Shown: positions 1-8,401, numbered from the stretch's first letter. The stretch is DNA of 64,000 nucleotides from Phyllobacterium sp. YR531 (GCF_000282595.1 NZ_AKIZ01000016.1:1-64000), one strand, 5' to 3'. Notes: a model not told the origin generated them from the letters alone. Program-made: numbers and translations.

Positions 1-463
1 GGCAGCCGCCATAGCAGTCGAAGAAGCCCCGACTATTACGGCGCCAGTTCGCGATTCCAGCAATGGTTGGGAACGGACTGCTTCTCCCTCCTTCGGCAGT
101 GAAACGCGTGCCGAGCCAGTCATAGAAGCGCCCGAACCCCAAATCGAAGCTCCGGAACCTGTCCGCCAGTTTGCCGGCGAACAAAGGGAAAGCACGGCGG
201 CGGCATTCCCGTTTGCCGCCCGCAATGAGCCGGTCTATCGTGAGCCATCACTGGACAATATTGAGCCTGAGGAGACTTCTGAGCCCGAGATCACATTGAG
301 CGATGCCGATTTCTCCGATGCTTTTGATCCGGAATTGGCGAGCGAACTGAATATTGCTCCCGGCAAGGAAACCGAAGAGGATCAAACGCCAACCAAGTCA
401 GACGATATTGAAGATGAGATGGAGCGTTTGCTCGGCGATCTTTCCCGGCCTGACAGGCGATAA
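1..463 (+). CDS. C-terminal part of an acidic, disordered protein
   Basis: An open frame enters from the left edge (first full codon at 2) and stops with TAA at 461-463, giving about 153 residues. The composition is low in complexity and rich in Pro, Glu, Ala and Asp, with repeated PEP/PEPQ-like stretches, then an acidic tail ending in a short amphipathic segment (DEMERLLGDLSRP). No catalytic motif is visible, and the stretch is probably intrinsically disordered with one short helical peptide at the end that could bind a partner. The start and any folded domain lie outside the window. A strong terminator follows directly. Function not recognised. Confidence 0.75.
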   Translation, partial: AAAIAVEEAPTITAPVRDSSNGWERTASPSFGSETRAEPVIEAPEPQIEAPEPVRQFAGEQRESTAAAFPFAARNEPVYREPSLDNIEPEETSEPEITLSDADFSDAFDPELASELNIAPGKETEEDQTPTKSDDIEDEMERLLGDLSRPDRR

Positions 464-480
464 GTATATTTCGAACTGAG

Positions 481-504
481 AAAGGCCCGGTTTCCCGGGC
501 CTTT
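481..504. terminator. Bidirectional hairpin terminator
   Basis: A symmetric hairpin with stem GGCCCGG/CCGGGCC, loop TTT and flanking AAA/TTT lies 17 bases after the stop of the left-edge gene and just beyond the stop of the convergent DUF1062 gene. It can terminate both. Confidence 0.8.
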
Positions 505-509
505 GTCAT

Positions 510-1154
510 TCAGATGCCATGATCACCGTGGGTGGAACAGGCGGATCGGAGGATCGCAGCGCGATCCTCCTCACACGAAAGATCAAACACTATTCGAAAG
601 CCTTCACCGCAAGGCCTTCGCAAAGCACCTTTTCGCACCGGATCAATCCGCAGTCTTTCTGCTTCATAAAGTGTTTGAAGCCGGGAGCGCGACATCGCCA
701 GTTCATTTGCCAGCAATCTGTCGAGCCTCATGGAGGTCATGACAGGAACCGAAAGGTGGATTTCCACTTCACTGCAATCTTCCGCGTGACTTAAAACCTG
801 CTTTTCAATATCCAACTCGGCGAACTCTTCGACACGCTGAGCTTTTTGCCTCAGCGCCACGACATCAAAAGCGTGTTGCCGTATCCACTGAGGATCATTG
901 AGTTGCAGTGCCTGCAGTGTTGCCGGCTCAATGTTTTTCACATTCCGACGTTCGAAGAGCGTTCGATTCCAGGTTTTATCGCAATTCAGGCATTTATAGA
1001 TAAGCCAGGCATCAAGCTTTTTGCCATTGGCATTAAGGCGAAGCTTATCGCTGGATTTGAAACGTCTGTACCCGCCGCATCCATTGCATATGATCCAGGG
1101 CTGAGGGGCATTTCGGGTAACGAGTGTCCAATGGACTTTTAGAGTTTTGCACAT
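510..1154 (-). CDS. DUF1062 family zinc-ribbon / S4-like protein
   Basis: 214 residues from the ATG at 1154. The open frame extends to a TTG at 1187, but the ATG gives the usual family start (short leader then the WTL..NAPQPW segment). The N-terminal half carries two CxxC pairs (Cys23/Cys26 and Cys55/Cys58) typical of a zinc ribbon, with the conserved LNANG and WLIYKC elements between them. Around residues 140-170 there is an S4-like RNA-binding helix pair (RLDRLLANELAMSRSRLQ). The family has no established function, although zinc ribbon plus S4 suggests nucleic-acid binding. It converges on the left-edge gene and shares its terminator. Confidence 0.85.
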   Translation of the reverse strand: MCKTLKVHWTLVTRNAPQPWIICNGCGGYRRFKSSDKLRLNANGKKLDAWLIYKCLNCDKTWNRTLFERRNVKNIEPATLQALQLNDPQWIRQHAFDVVALRQKAQRVEEFAELDIEKQVLSHAEDCSEVEIHLSVPVMTSMRLDRLLANELAMSRSRLQTLYEAERLRIDPVRKGALRRPCGEGFRIVFDLSCEEDRAAILRSACSTHGDHGI

Positions 1155-1511
1155 GGCGTCTTGGTCTTCCGAAAGGAAGTTCACCAAGATGGCAGCAGGA
1201 GAAACCCTCTACGGGCGTGGTGTGGCGATGTCTCAGGTCGTGGAAAAGCGAAGGCCGCAAATATTGCGCGTGGCACATCTCAACATTGCCATACCGGTCT
1301 CTGACCACCACCCCGTGAACATGCGTTACACCAGCACAACTGCTCGTCATGCTGTTATGTAGGGCGAAATTGGATGAGACCGGTGTTTACGACGGCAAAG
1401 TGAGACCTCAAATTGGCCAAGCTATTGGCGTCACCAATAACAGATGGGTTTTCGATTTCAAGGCCAGGCATCCGCGAGGGTGACCCCGTGGCGGTGGCAA
1501 TGCTGTCTTAT
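1155..1511. other. Intergenic stretch without an intact gene
   Basis: This gap lies between the DUF1062 start and the dksA terminator. Open frames here are short and overlap one another on both strands with no convincing ribosome binding site. The only protein-like signal is the possible frameshifted remnant at 1349-1517, listed separately. The promoter of the DUF1062 gene should lie in its left part. Confidence 0.5.
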
Positions 1512-1517
1512 AAATAA
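1349..1517 (+). pseudogene. Possible frameshifted gene remnant
   Basis: Two short reading frames join into one plausible protein tail if a single base is skipped near 1460. The first frame (1349-1483) reads through a GQAIGVTNNRWVFDFK segment and then stops. The other frame continues as PGIREGDPVAVAMLSYK to a stop at 1515-1517, next to the dksA terminator. Both pieces have balanced protein-like composition, unlike the surrounding shadow frames, and no ribosome binding site is obvious. It could be a decayed gene end or chance. The family was not recognised. Confidence 0.25.
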
Positions 1518-1545
1518 AAAGCCCGGTTTCCCGGGCTCTTTATTT
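1512..1545 (-). terminator. dksA terminator
   Basis: Hairpin AGCCCGG/CCGGGCT with loop GAAA, followed on the minus strand by a T-rich run. It lies 12 bases past the dksA stop. Confidence 0.85.
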
Positions 1546-1556
1546 GAAACTTAAGC

Positions 1557-1976
1557 TCAATCGTCGCGGTAAACTTTCTCGCGTCGTTCGTGACGTTCCT
1601 GAGCTTCGATGGACAATGTAGCAATCGGGCGGGCGTCAAGCCGCTTCAGGCTGATAGGATCGCCTGTTTCTTCGCAGAAACCATATGTTCCATCATCAAT
1701 GCGCTGCAAAGCGGCATCGATCTTTGAAATCAGCTTGCGCTGACGATCACGAGCACGCAGCTCGATGGAACGGTCTGTTTCAGACGAAGCACGATCTGCG
1801 ATGTCCGGCAGGTTTGCATTTTCCTGCTGCAGGATCTCGAGCGTTTCACGGGCTTCCCGCAAAATGTCGTTTTTCCAGTCAATCAGTTTTTCACGAAAGT
1901 AGGATTTCTGCCGATCACTCATGAAAGGCTCGTCATCCGTGGGCTTATAGTCAAGATCGATAAGTTTATTCATCAT
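1557..1976 (-). CDS. dksA: RNA polymerase-binding transcription factor DksA
   Basis: 139 residues from the first of two adjacent ATGs (1976), with AGGGTG just upstream; a GTG at 1991 would add five residues. DksA enters the RNA polymerase secondary channel and, with ppGpp, resets transcription of rRNA and amino-acid genes. The sequence shows the coiled-coil N-terminal half with the tip region (NLPDIADRASSETDRS), then the C-terminal segment YGFCEETGDPISLKRLDARP. Only one cysteine remains where four bind zinc in E. coli DksA, so this is a zinc-free variant of the kind common in alphaproteobacteria. It is monocistronic with its own terminator. Confidence 0.95.
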   Translation of the reverse strand: MMNKLIDLDYKPTDDEPFMSDRQKSYFREKLIDWKNDILREARETLEILQQENANLPDIADRASSETDRSIELRARDRQRKLISKIDAALQRIDDGTYGFCEETGDPISLKRLDARPIATLSIEAQERHERREKVYRDD

Positions 1977-2356
1977 TGAATCACCCTGCACCTTTGAGAC
2001 GCGAGGAGGCCTATATAGGTCGTGTCAGATGGCCGCACAACTACAAAAAGACATAGCAAATTAATAAAAAACAACGCCGAAATCGCTCAAAATAGCGCCA
2101 TTTAAGCCGGATAAATCGAATTTTGCGCCTCCAAGCATACGGAAATGAGGCTAAAAATTGGCATTTTCAGCCATTCTGGCTCTACTTGTGGTTGCGCTAT
2201 GCCTTGTAAAATTGCGCCCTGCACAGAATATTCGCAGGCCGGTTTTGCACACTTATTTGAGAAATGGCACATTTGCCGCATGGTCTGAAGCGGCAATTTG
2301 CTTCGAAAGGTGAAGCATGGCACTTTCAAAACCTGTTCCAGAACGGAGATAAGTAA
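1977..2356. other. AT-rich intergenic region between divergent genes
   Basis: About 380 bases separate the divergent dksA and SixA-like genes. The sequence is AT-rich near dksA (2040-2090) and should hold both promoters. Short frames on either strand lack ribosome binding sites. No RNA gene, repeat or riboswitch fold was recognised. Confidence 0.5.
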
Positions 2357-2872
2357 ATGAGTCTCGTCTATCTTCTCCGTCACGCCAAAGCGGTCTGGCC
2401 GACACCGAGCCAGAAGGATTTTGACCGCACACTGGAAAAAGACGGCATCGAGGCCGCCAAAATCCTTGGGCTGGAGTTGCGGCGCGCGAAACTGAAACCT
2501 GACGTCGTTCTATGTTCAACTGCAATCCGCGCTCGCCAGACATTGGAATATGTGGGCCTGCAGCCGCCTTTTATCCTGCAGGAACTCGAAAAGCTCTATT
2601 CCGGTGGCCCCGACACTTACCTCATGTCCATTCGCATGGCCGGCCTCGAACATGAGGGCAGCAATTCGGTCATGCTGGTTGGGCACAATCCGATGATGGA
2701 GGAAGTGGCAATGGCGCTGTCCGGGCGTGGCGATCCTCCCACCCATCCGACATTTGTATCAGGATTTCCAACGGCCGGTCTGGCAGTGATTGAATTTGAC
2801 GGACCATTGGCCGAAGTTCGCCCCGGCAAAGGCACGCTGCGGGAGTTCTTTTCACCCTCCGAACATTTGTGA
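2357..2872 (+). CDS. SixA-type histidine phosphatase family protein
   Basis: 171 residues, preceded by GGAG at a good distance. The N-terminal YLLRHAKA carries the RH signature of the histidine phosphatase (phosphoglycerate mutase-like) fold, in which the histidine is phosphorylated during catalysis. A second conserved histidine lies in the LVGHNPMM motif near residue 114. Small proteins of this type include SixA, which removes phosphate from histidine phosphotransfer domains, but the substrate cannot be told from sequence. It is monocistronic and followed by a palindromic repeat element. Confidence 0.85.
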   Translation: MSLVYLLRHAKAVWPTPSQKDFDRTLEKDGIEAAKILGLELRRAKLKPDVVLCSTAIRARQTLEYVGLQPPFILQELEKLYSGGPDTYLMSIRMAGLEHEGSNSVMLVGHNPMMEEVAMALSGRGDPPTHPTFVSGFPTAGLAVIEFDGPLAEVRPGKGTLREFFSPSEHL

Positions 2873-2890
2873 TGCTTGGGCTGCGTAATT

Positions 2891-3022
2891 CTTTGTGCGT
2901 GGTTCGACGGGGCTCATCATGAGGAAGTTGAATGCGTTGCATCGGCACTGCCGTTTCAATGGGTGGCTCCCTGCGATCAGACCACATTCCTCATGGTGAG
3001 CCCCGTCGAACCACGCACAAAG
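2891..3022. repeat. Dispersed palindromic element, family A, copy 1
   Basis: Two inverted arms of about 35 bases (2891-2926 and 2987-3022) contain the family core GTGGTTCGACGGGGCTCA and ATGAGGAA and enclose about 60 bases with the shared word CTCCCTGC. The outermost eight bases, CTTTGTGC and GCACAAAG, are unique to this copy yet pair perfectly. There is one arm mismatch (CATCAT versus CACCAT). It lies between the SixA-like gene and ycjX. Confidence 0.9.
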
Positions 3023-3103
3023 CACATGCAAATAACGCCACCTTGAGTTTGACACATGCAGCACCCAAATGGGTGACGAAGAATACTGCGATAGGATTAT
3101 CGA

Positions 3104-4579
3104 TTGGCCATATTGACCACTGGACTGACGAGTTGGGCTGACGAGGCGAGGATTGCCCTCGATACGCTGACTGAGCGAACAGTATCGCTGGCCTCTCCTT
3201 CTGTCCGCATAGGCGTGACCGGACTTTCGCGCGCGGGCAAGACTGTGTTTATCACAGCGCTGGTTCACAATCTGATCCATGGCGGCCGCCTGCCGCTTTT
3301 CGAAGCGCAAAAATCCGGACGTATTGCCAAAGCCTATCTGGAACAGCAGCCGGATGATGCTGTCCCAAGATTTCAGTATGAAGATCATTTGAAGGCATTG
3401 ATCGAAGATCGTATCTGGCCGGACTCAACCAGAGCGATTTCCGAATTGCGCCTCACAATCGAATATGAGTCAGCCTCTGCATGGGGCCGCATGTTTTCCG
3501 GTGGCAAGCTTTCGGTGGATATTGTCGACTATCCGGGCGAATGGCTGCTCGACCTGCCTTTGCTTGGCAAAAGCTATAATGAGTTCTCACGCGATTCATT
3601 CGAGTTGGCACAGCTGGAAAGCCGTCAAGATCTGGCAGAGGATTGGCTCAAGTCATCCATAATAGCCGATGCCAAAGCGGATGCCGATGAGATGACTGCG
3701 CAAAGACTGGCGAAGAGCTTTACCGCCTACCTGAAGGCTGGGAAGGCCGATGAACGGGCGCTATCCACGTTGCCGCCTGGCCGCTTTCTCATGCCGGGAG
3801 ATCTGGAAGGATCTCCAGCGCTGACATTTGCGCCGCTACCGGGCCTTGGGCAGGAGAAACACAAGCCCGGTTCACTGGGTGCCATGATGGAACGGCGCTA
3901 TGAGGCCTATAAGACACACGTCGTGAAACCATTTTTTCGCGAGCATATCGCGCGGCTGGACAGGCAGATTGTGCTGGTCGATGCCATGCAGGCCATGAAT
4001 GCCGGGCCTTCCGCAGTTGCCGATCTTGAACGTGCCTTGACTGAAATCCTTTCGTGCTTCCGTCCCGGCAGCACAAACTTCCTGACCGGATTGGTGCAAA
4101 GGCGCATTAGCCGCATTCTGGTTGCAGCAACCAAGGCAGACCACTTGCACCATGAAAGCCACGACCGGCTGCAGGCAATTGTGCGCCGTCTTGTCGACCG
4201 CGCCATCAGCCGTGCCGATTTTACCAGCGCAAGCGTCGAGGTACTGGCCATGGCAGCTGTGCGCACCACACGCGAAGCAACGGTTACTCAAGGCAAGGAC
4301 ATTTTGCCGGTTATCGTCGGGACTCCGCTGAAAGGCGAGACAATCGACGGCGAGAAATTCGACGGGAAAACAGAAACAGCCATATTTCCCGGTGACTTAC
4401 CTGAAAAACCGGATTCAATATTTGAAGGACCGGAATCGGTTTCTGAAGATCCGGCAATACGCTTTGTCCGCTTTCGCCCGCCCAAACTGGAGAAGACAGC
4501 GGAAGGTTTCACGCTGTCTTTGCCGCATATCAGGCTCGACCGGGCAATACAGTTCCTCATTGGAGATCGCCTCGCATGA
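3104..4579 (+). CDS. YcjX family P-loop protein (DUF463)
   Basis: 491 residues from a TTG at 3104, the only reasonable start that keeps the family N-terminus; the upstream sequence runs into the palindromic repeat. A Walker A loop (GLSRAGKT, residues 40-47) marks a GTPase/ATPase-like domain. The protein also has the conserved DYPGEWLLDLPLL segment (Walker B region) and an ATKADHL motif that resembles a guanine-specificity motif. YcjX is a cytoplasmic P-loop protein that in enterobacteria sits in the phage-shock regulon next to the membrane protein YcjF. The same pairing is seen here, with a 4-base ATGA overlap to the next gene. Molecular role unsettled. Confidence 0.9.
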   Translation: MAILTTGLTSWADEARIALDTLTERTVSLASPSVRIGVTGLSRAGKTVFITALVHNLIHGGRLPLFEAQKSGRIAKAYLEQQPDDAVPRFQYEDHLKALIEDRIWPDSTRAISELRLTIEYESASAWGRMFSGGKLSVDIVDYPGEWLLDLPLLGKSYNEFSRDSFELAQLESRQDLAEDWLKSSIIADAKADADEMTAQRLAKSFTAYLKAGKADERALSTLPPGRFLMPGDLEGSPALTFAPLPGLGQEKHKPGSLGAMMERRYEAYKTHVVKPFFREHIARLDRQIVLVDAMQAMNAGPSAVADLERALTEILSCFRPGSTNFLTGLVQRRISRILVAATKADHLHHESHDRLQAIVRRLVDRAISRADFTSASVEVLAMAAVRTTREATVTQGKDILPVIVGTPLKGETIDGEKFDGKTETAIFPGDLPEKPDSIFEGPESVSEDPAIRFVRFRPPKLEKTAEGFTLSLPHIRLDRAIQFLIGDRLA

Positions 4580-5652
4580 GTGAAAAACGCAAGCCAGCCT
4601 CGTTTCGCGTGGATCAGCCTGTAGCGGATGAACCCGCAAGGATCGCAGAACCGGCACCCGCTCCGCAGCGCAGACCAACGGCAATCAAGGATATTGCAGT
4701 CGTAACGCCCGCAGCCGTCGACGTTTTTGACCTTGATCCTGAAGCGGCCAATGAGCTTGATGCACTGACGCCGCCGCCTGCATTGGCAAACAAGAAGCGC
4801 TTTTCCTTTGCTTCGGTCTTCACCGGTGCTCTCGGAATACTTGTCTCGCTGGCACTCGGCCTCTGGGCCGATAACCTCATTCGCACGCTGTTTGAGCGCG
4901 CACCATGGCTTGGCTGGGTGGCGCTTGGGGTGACGATCCTCGGTGCACTGGCACTGATCGCCATTGTCATTCGCGAAACGCTGGCTTTGCGCCGCCTCTC
5001 CTCAGTGCAGCATCTGCGCGATGAAGCAGCCAAGGCGGCGGCAGAAAACGACCCGGTTCAAGCCAAAGCTGCAGTCGCCAAGTTGGTAAGCATAGCCGAA
5101 ACATTGCCCGCGACGGCTAAAGGCCGTGCACTGCTGCACGATCTGCGCGACGATGTTATAGACGGGCGTGATCTGATACGCCTTTCGGAGACAGAACTTT
5201 TACGCCCGCTCGACCGGCAGGCACGCGAAATGATTCTCGCCGCCTCCAAGCGTGTATCAATCGTCACGGCGGTAAGCCCCCGCGCCCTCGTCGATATCGG
5301 CTATGTAGTGTTCGAATCAGCTCGGCTTATCCGCCGCCTGTCGGAACTTTATGGTGGCAGGCCGGGTACGCTCGGCTTTCTCAAGCTCACGCGCAATGTC
5401 ATCGCACATCTGGCGGTGACGGGCACTGTTGCCATGGGTGACAGTATTATTCAGCAGTTAGTGGGCCACGGACTTGCCGCCAGACTCTCAGCGCGGCTTG
5501 GCGAAGGTGTCATCAACGGCCTGATGACCGCCCGTATTGGCATTTCAGCGATGGATCTTGTGCGCCCCTTCCCGTTCAACGCAGAAAAACGCCCGGGAAT
5601 AGGCGATTTCATTGGCGATCTGGCACGTATCGGTGGTGCGAAAAAGCCATAG
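4576..5652 (+). CDS. YcjF/TIGR01620 family membrane protein (DUF697)
   Basis: 358 residues, starting inside the ycjX stop codon (ATGA), so probably translationally coupled. The first 70 residues are Pro/Ala-rich and probably disordered and cytoplasmic. Two membrane helices follow (about 76-98 and 113-135), then a helical region and a C-terminal DUF697-like segment rich in small residues (GLAARLSARLGEGVINGLMT) that may insert into membranes. It is the expected partner of YcjX. The family is linked to envelope stress by gene context, and no biochemical activity is known from the sequence. Confidence 0.9.
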   Translation: MSEKRKPASFRVDQPVADEPARIAEPAPAPQRRPTAIKDIAVVTPAAVDVFDLDPEAANELDALTPPPALANKKRFSFASVFTGALGILVSLALGLWADNLIRTLFERAPWLGWVALGVTILGALALIAIVIRETLALRRLSSVQHLRDEAAKAAAENDPVQAKAAVAKLVSIAETLPATAKGRALLHDLRDDVIDGRDLIRLSETELLRPLDRQAREMILAASKRVSIVTAVSPRALVDIGYVVFESARLIRRLSELYGGRPGTLGFLKLTRNVIAHLAVTGTVAMGDSIIQQLVGHGLAARLSARLGEGVINGLMTARIGISAMDLVRPFPFNAEKRPGIGDFIGDLARIGGAKKP

Positions 5653-5768
5653 GAAGGCATTTACTGCTTTCCCTGTCCCCAAGTTTTATGGCATTGGCAA
5701 CCATCCGTTAACCATTCCAACCCATGATTGGCCCGAAGCAGCCATTCCAATAATTAGAGTTTGAGTCC

Positions 5769-6311
5769 GTGTCGATGAAAACAAGCGCAGCAGTCGCCGC
5801 CCTGTCCCTGTTCGCCTGCGCGCTATTCGCGTTGCCGGCGCAAGCCAAGGATAAAGACGCGGAATTCTTCCAGAATGTCGAAGGCCAATGGGTTGGACCC
5901 GGCGAAATCGTCGCGGGGAAATACAAGGGCACGAAGTTTACCTGCACGCTTGATGGGTCAACGCCAGCCAACGCAACCGGCATGACGCTGGATGGAAGTT
6001 GCCGCGTCGGCATCTTCAATCAGCCGATGAAGGCCACGATCACCCGCAGCGGCAATACGTACAAAGGGCAATTCCTTGATGGTTCTGCCGGCAAGGGGCT
6101 GGATATCACCGGCGGCAATGTTTCAGGCAACCGGGTTGTTCTGGCTATCAACCGCAGGCAGCTGAGCGGGGCCATGCAGGCGAAATTCAACAATGACAAC
6201 AGCATGAACGTGACAATCTCCGTTCATCTGGAAGACCAGTTGATCCCTGTCGTTGGCATGTCGTTGAAGCGCGTTGATACCACTGCTGTAGGCAGCGTCG
6301 CGAAGAACTAG
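5769..6311 (+). CDS. Exported hypothetical protein
   Basis: 180 residues from a GTG at 5769; the ATG at 5775 is an equally good start. A clear signal peptide ends at LPAQAKD (about residue 26), so the protein is periplasmic or secreted. The mature part is rich in Gly, Asn and Thr with alternating hydrophobic residues, which suggests a small beta-barrel or beta-sandwich. The repeated pattern GSCRVGIFNQP...ITRSGNTYKGQF resembles beta-strand ligand-binding proteins. No catalytic motif and no recognised family. The stop lies 3 bases from the stop of the convergent antitoxin gene. Confidence 0.75.
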   Translation: MSMKTSAAVAALSLFACALFALPAQAKDKDAEFFQNVEGQWVGPGEIVAGKYKGTKFTCTLDGSTPANATGMTLDGSCRVGIFNQPMKATITRSGNTYKGQFLDGSAGKGLDITGGNVSGNRVVLAINRRQLSGAMQAKFNNDNSMNVTISVHLEDQLIPVVGMSLKRVDTTAVGSVAKN

Positions 6312-6314
6312 AGC

Positions 6315-6647
6315 CTATAAACCCCGCTTTTCGGATAGATCGCCAAAGCTTTTGATCTTCACAATGTGATCATTGAATTTGGCAGTTATTTCCAGCTCGC
6401 CGCCCATTGCTTCGATAAAGCGTCGTAAAGTGCTGACATACATGTCAGCTCTGCGCTCCATCTTGGCTACTGAAGCTTGCCCAATCTGAAGCGTTTGTGC
6501 CAGTTCGTCCTGCGATAATTTCATCGCGCGTCTTACCTCAGCAAGATCCATCTCCGTCTCCAATTGGCTGGAAGCCACTTCAACCTGCGTTAGTTGTGCC
6601 GGAGACATCTCAGCCCGTAGTTTCGCAAATGAATGCCTACCTGCCAT
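6315..6647 (-). CDS. HigA-like antitoxin with XRE-type HTH
   Basis: 110 residues. An XRE/Cro-type helix-turn-helix spans residues 40-75 (LSQDELAQTLQIGQASVAKME), preceded by an acidic N-terminal helix and followed by a short strand segment (GGELEITAKF). It starts inside the end of the upstream toxin gene (11-base overlap), so toxin comes first and antitoxin second, which is the HigBA order. In such systems the HTH protein neutralises the toxin and represses the shared promoter. Short spacing to neighbours means there are no other cargo genes. Confidence 0.85.
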   Translation of the reverse strand: MAGRHSFAKLRAEMSPAQLTQVEVASSQLETEMDLAEVRRAMKLSQDELAQTLQIGQASVAKMERRADMYVSTLRRFIEAMGGELEITAKFNDHIVKIKSFGDLSEKRGL

Positions 6648-7002
6648 CGTCTTTTTCCTTTTTCAGTTCTTCAAGATGAACATCGTATAGATCATCTGCA
6701 ACGGGTATCATTCGATCATAGAATCTTTTGTCCCCGGTCTTGTCGCCACCGATGAGGAGAATGGCCGCACGACGCGGATCAAAAGCATAAAATATTCTGA
6801 TCGGCTTCCCACCGCTTTGTACTCGTAATTCTCGCATGTGATCATATTTCGAGCCAATCACACCGCTTGAATATGGAAATGGCAAATTTGGACCACGCTG
6901 CTCCAACTTTTCCACATGAGCAACAATGCTCACATGATCACTTTCGCTAAGCCTACCCCACCAATCACCAAACTCATCTGTAAACTCGACAATCCAATAC
7001 AT
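6637..7002 (-). CDS. HigB/RelE-like toxin (phage Gp49-like family)
   Basis: 121 residues. The sequence has the hallmarks of the Gp49/HigB branch of RelE-fold toxins: an early WWGRLSESD helix, LPFPYSSGVIGSKYDHMRELRV, then KPIRIFYAFDPRRAAILLIGGDK. Such proteins are ribosome-dependent mRNA endoribonucleases. The conserved basic/aromatic residues RELR, RIFY and the GGDKTGDKRFYDR tail are present, so it is not obviously inactivated. AAGG-type ribosome binding sequence lies upstream. It forms an operon with the HTH antitoxin. Confidence 0.87.
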   Translation of the reverse strand: MYWIVEFTDEFGDWWGRLSESDHVSIVAHVEKLEQRGPNLPFPYSSGVIGSKYDHMRELRVQSGGKPIRIFYAFDPRRAAILLIGGDKTGDKRFYDRMIPVADDLYDVHLEELKKEKDDGR

Positions 7003-7055
7003 AGCAATATTATGCCTTCCAGGGAATAATGCAAATCTATATGGCTAAAATTATT

Positions 7056-7565
7056 TCAGTTTTTCCTCCACCAGCCCGCGTCATCCCGGGCTGTTGTCAT
7101 TCCGGCCTTGTCTGCCAGCTGAGCCCACTGCGCCACCTGTTTACCCTCAATGACGAGTTCCGGCGCAATATCAGCTAGCGGGACAAGCACAAAGGCGCGC
7201 TCTGTCATTCTCGGGTGCGGTAATATCAGGCTGATACTTTCAAGGCTCTCGACTCCTTCATAGGCCAGCACATCAATATCGATGATGCGCGGTCCCCAAC
7301 GTTCCAGCCTCTCGCGTTTCATCTCCAGTTCGATATCGAGACATGCGGAAAGCAATGCCTCCGGCCCAAGCTCGGTCACAACCTTCGCGCAGGCATTAAA
7401 GAATGAAGGTTGATCGACCTTGCCCCAAGGCGGCGTGTAGTAGACCGGCGAAACGGACGTGACCGACGTGTCATCGCGACTATCGAGTGCACGCAATGCC
7501 CGACCCATGGCAGCAACCGGATCGCCAAGATTGCCGCCGAGCCCCAACCATGCTTTTCTGGTCAT
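7056..7565 (-). CDS. folK: 6-hydroxymethyl-7,8-dihydropterin pyrophosphokinase
   Basis: 169 residues. FolK transfers pyrophosphate from ATP to hydroxymethyl-dihydropterin, the step before dihydropteroate synthase in folate synthesis. Visible hallmarks are GLGGNLGD near residue 8, the signature WGPRIIDIDVL at 90-100 with the two Mg-binding aspartates, and the HPRM motif at 117-120. The start overlaps the folP stop by 4 bases, so the two are translationally coupled. No folB lies between folP and folK or immediately beside them. Confidence 0.96.
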   Translation of the reverse strand: MTRKAWLGLGGNLGDPVAAMGRALRALDSRDDTSVTSVSPVYYTPPWGKVDQPSFFNACAKVVTELGPEALLSACLDIELEMKRERLERWGPRIIDIDVLAYEGVESLESISLILPHPRMTERAFVLVPLADIAPELVIEGKQVAQWAQLADKAGMTTARDDAGWWRKN

Positions 7566-8401
7566 TGCCGCTTACCACGTGCAGACAACATGGCATCGGC
7601 AAGCGCCAGTGTGCGGCGGCTCATCGAAACGTCGTGAACACGGAAAATATCAGCGCCCGCAAGCCGCAATATTGCCGAGGTTGCAGCCGTAACAATATCG
7701 CGCTCCTCCGCCTCGCCGCCCGAAACAGCACCGAGGAAGCGCTTGCGCGACGTTCCCGCCAGAAAAGGATAGCCAAAGGCCGACAATTCAGAAAAACGGT
7801 CCATCAAGGCAATATTCTCTTCCGTATCCTTGGCAAAGCCAAAGCCGGGATCAAGCACAATCTGATTGTCCGAAACGCCGGCAAGCCTTGCGATTTCGAG
7901 CGAGCGGTTCAGAAATGCAAACTGATCCGCAATAACATCCGGATCGCGCTCGCGTTCACGACCGGTATGCATGATGACAAGACCAGCACCGGTCCGGGCG
8001 GCAAGGTCCGCGATGGCAGGTTCCCGCTGAACGCCCCAGACATCATTGACAATATGCGCGCCGGCCTCAACAGCAAGGCGGGCCGTTTCCTCGCGGTAGG
8101 TATCGACAGATATTACGATGTCACCCTGTTTCGCTAAGGTCTCAATAACGGGCAGCACGCGGGATTGCTCAACAGAGGGCTCCACCCGCTCGGCACCTGG
8201 CCTCGTGGATTCTCCACCCACATCAATGATCGCAGCACCTTCTTCAATCATCTTGCGTGCGCCTTTCAGCGCCTGATCAAGCGAATAATGAATGCCGCCA
8301 TCGGAAAACGAATCGGGCGTTACATTGAGCACGCCCATAATCAGCGCCCGCGGGCCCAGCGTCAAAGACCGGCCATGTGCCAATTGCCATTCCCGCAGCA
8401 T
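7562..8401 (-). CDS. folP: Dihydropteroate synthase
   Basis: 279 residues. FolP condenses p-aminobenzoate with hydroxymethyl-dihydropterin pyrophosphate and is the sulfonamide target. Both family signatures are present: MGVLNVTPDSFSDGG near residue 22 and GGESTRPGA near 63. DPGFGFAK, the TSRKRFLG loop and RVHDV near the C-terminus follow, as expected for a TIM barrel. It is the first gene of the folP-folK pair and diverges from the DUF922 gene across 128 bases that should contain both promoters. Confidence 0.97.
   Translation of the reverse strand: MLREWQLAHGRSLTLGPRALIMGVLNVTPDSFSDGGIHYSLDQALKGARKMIEEGAAIIDVGGESTRPGAERVEPSVEQSRVLPVIETLAKQGDIVISVDTYREETARLAVEAGAHIVNDVWGVQREPAIADLAARTGAGLVIMHTGRERERDPDVIADQFAFLNRSLEIARLAGVSDNQIVLDPGFGFAKDTEENIALMDRFSELSAFGYPFLAGTSRKRFLGAVSGGEAEERDIVTAATSAILRLAGADIFRVHDVSMSRRTLALADAMLSARGKRQ

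Noticed and set aside
2102-2543. Two minus-strand frames upstream of and over the SixA-like gene
   Set aside because: They overlap a clear histidine phosphatase gene on the other strand and have Cys/Arg-rich shadow-type composition.
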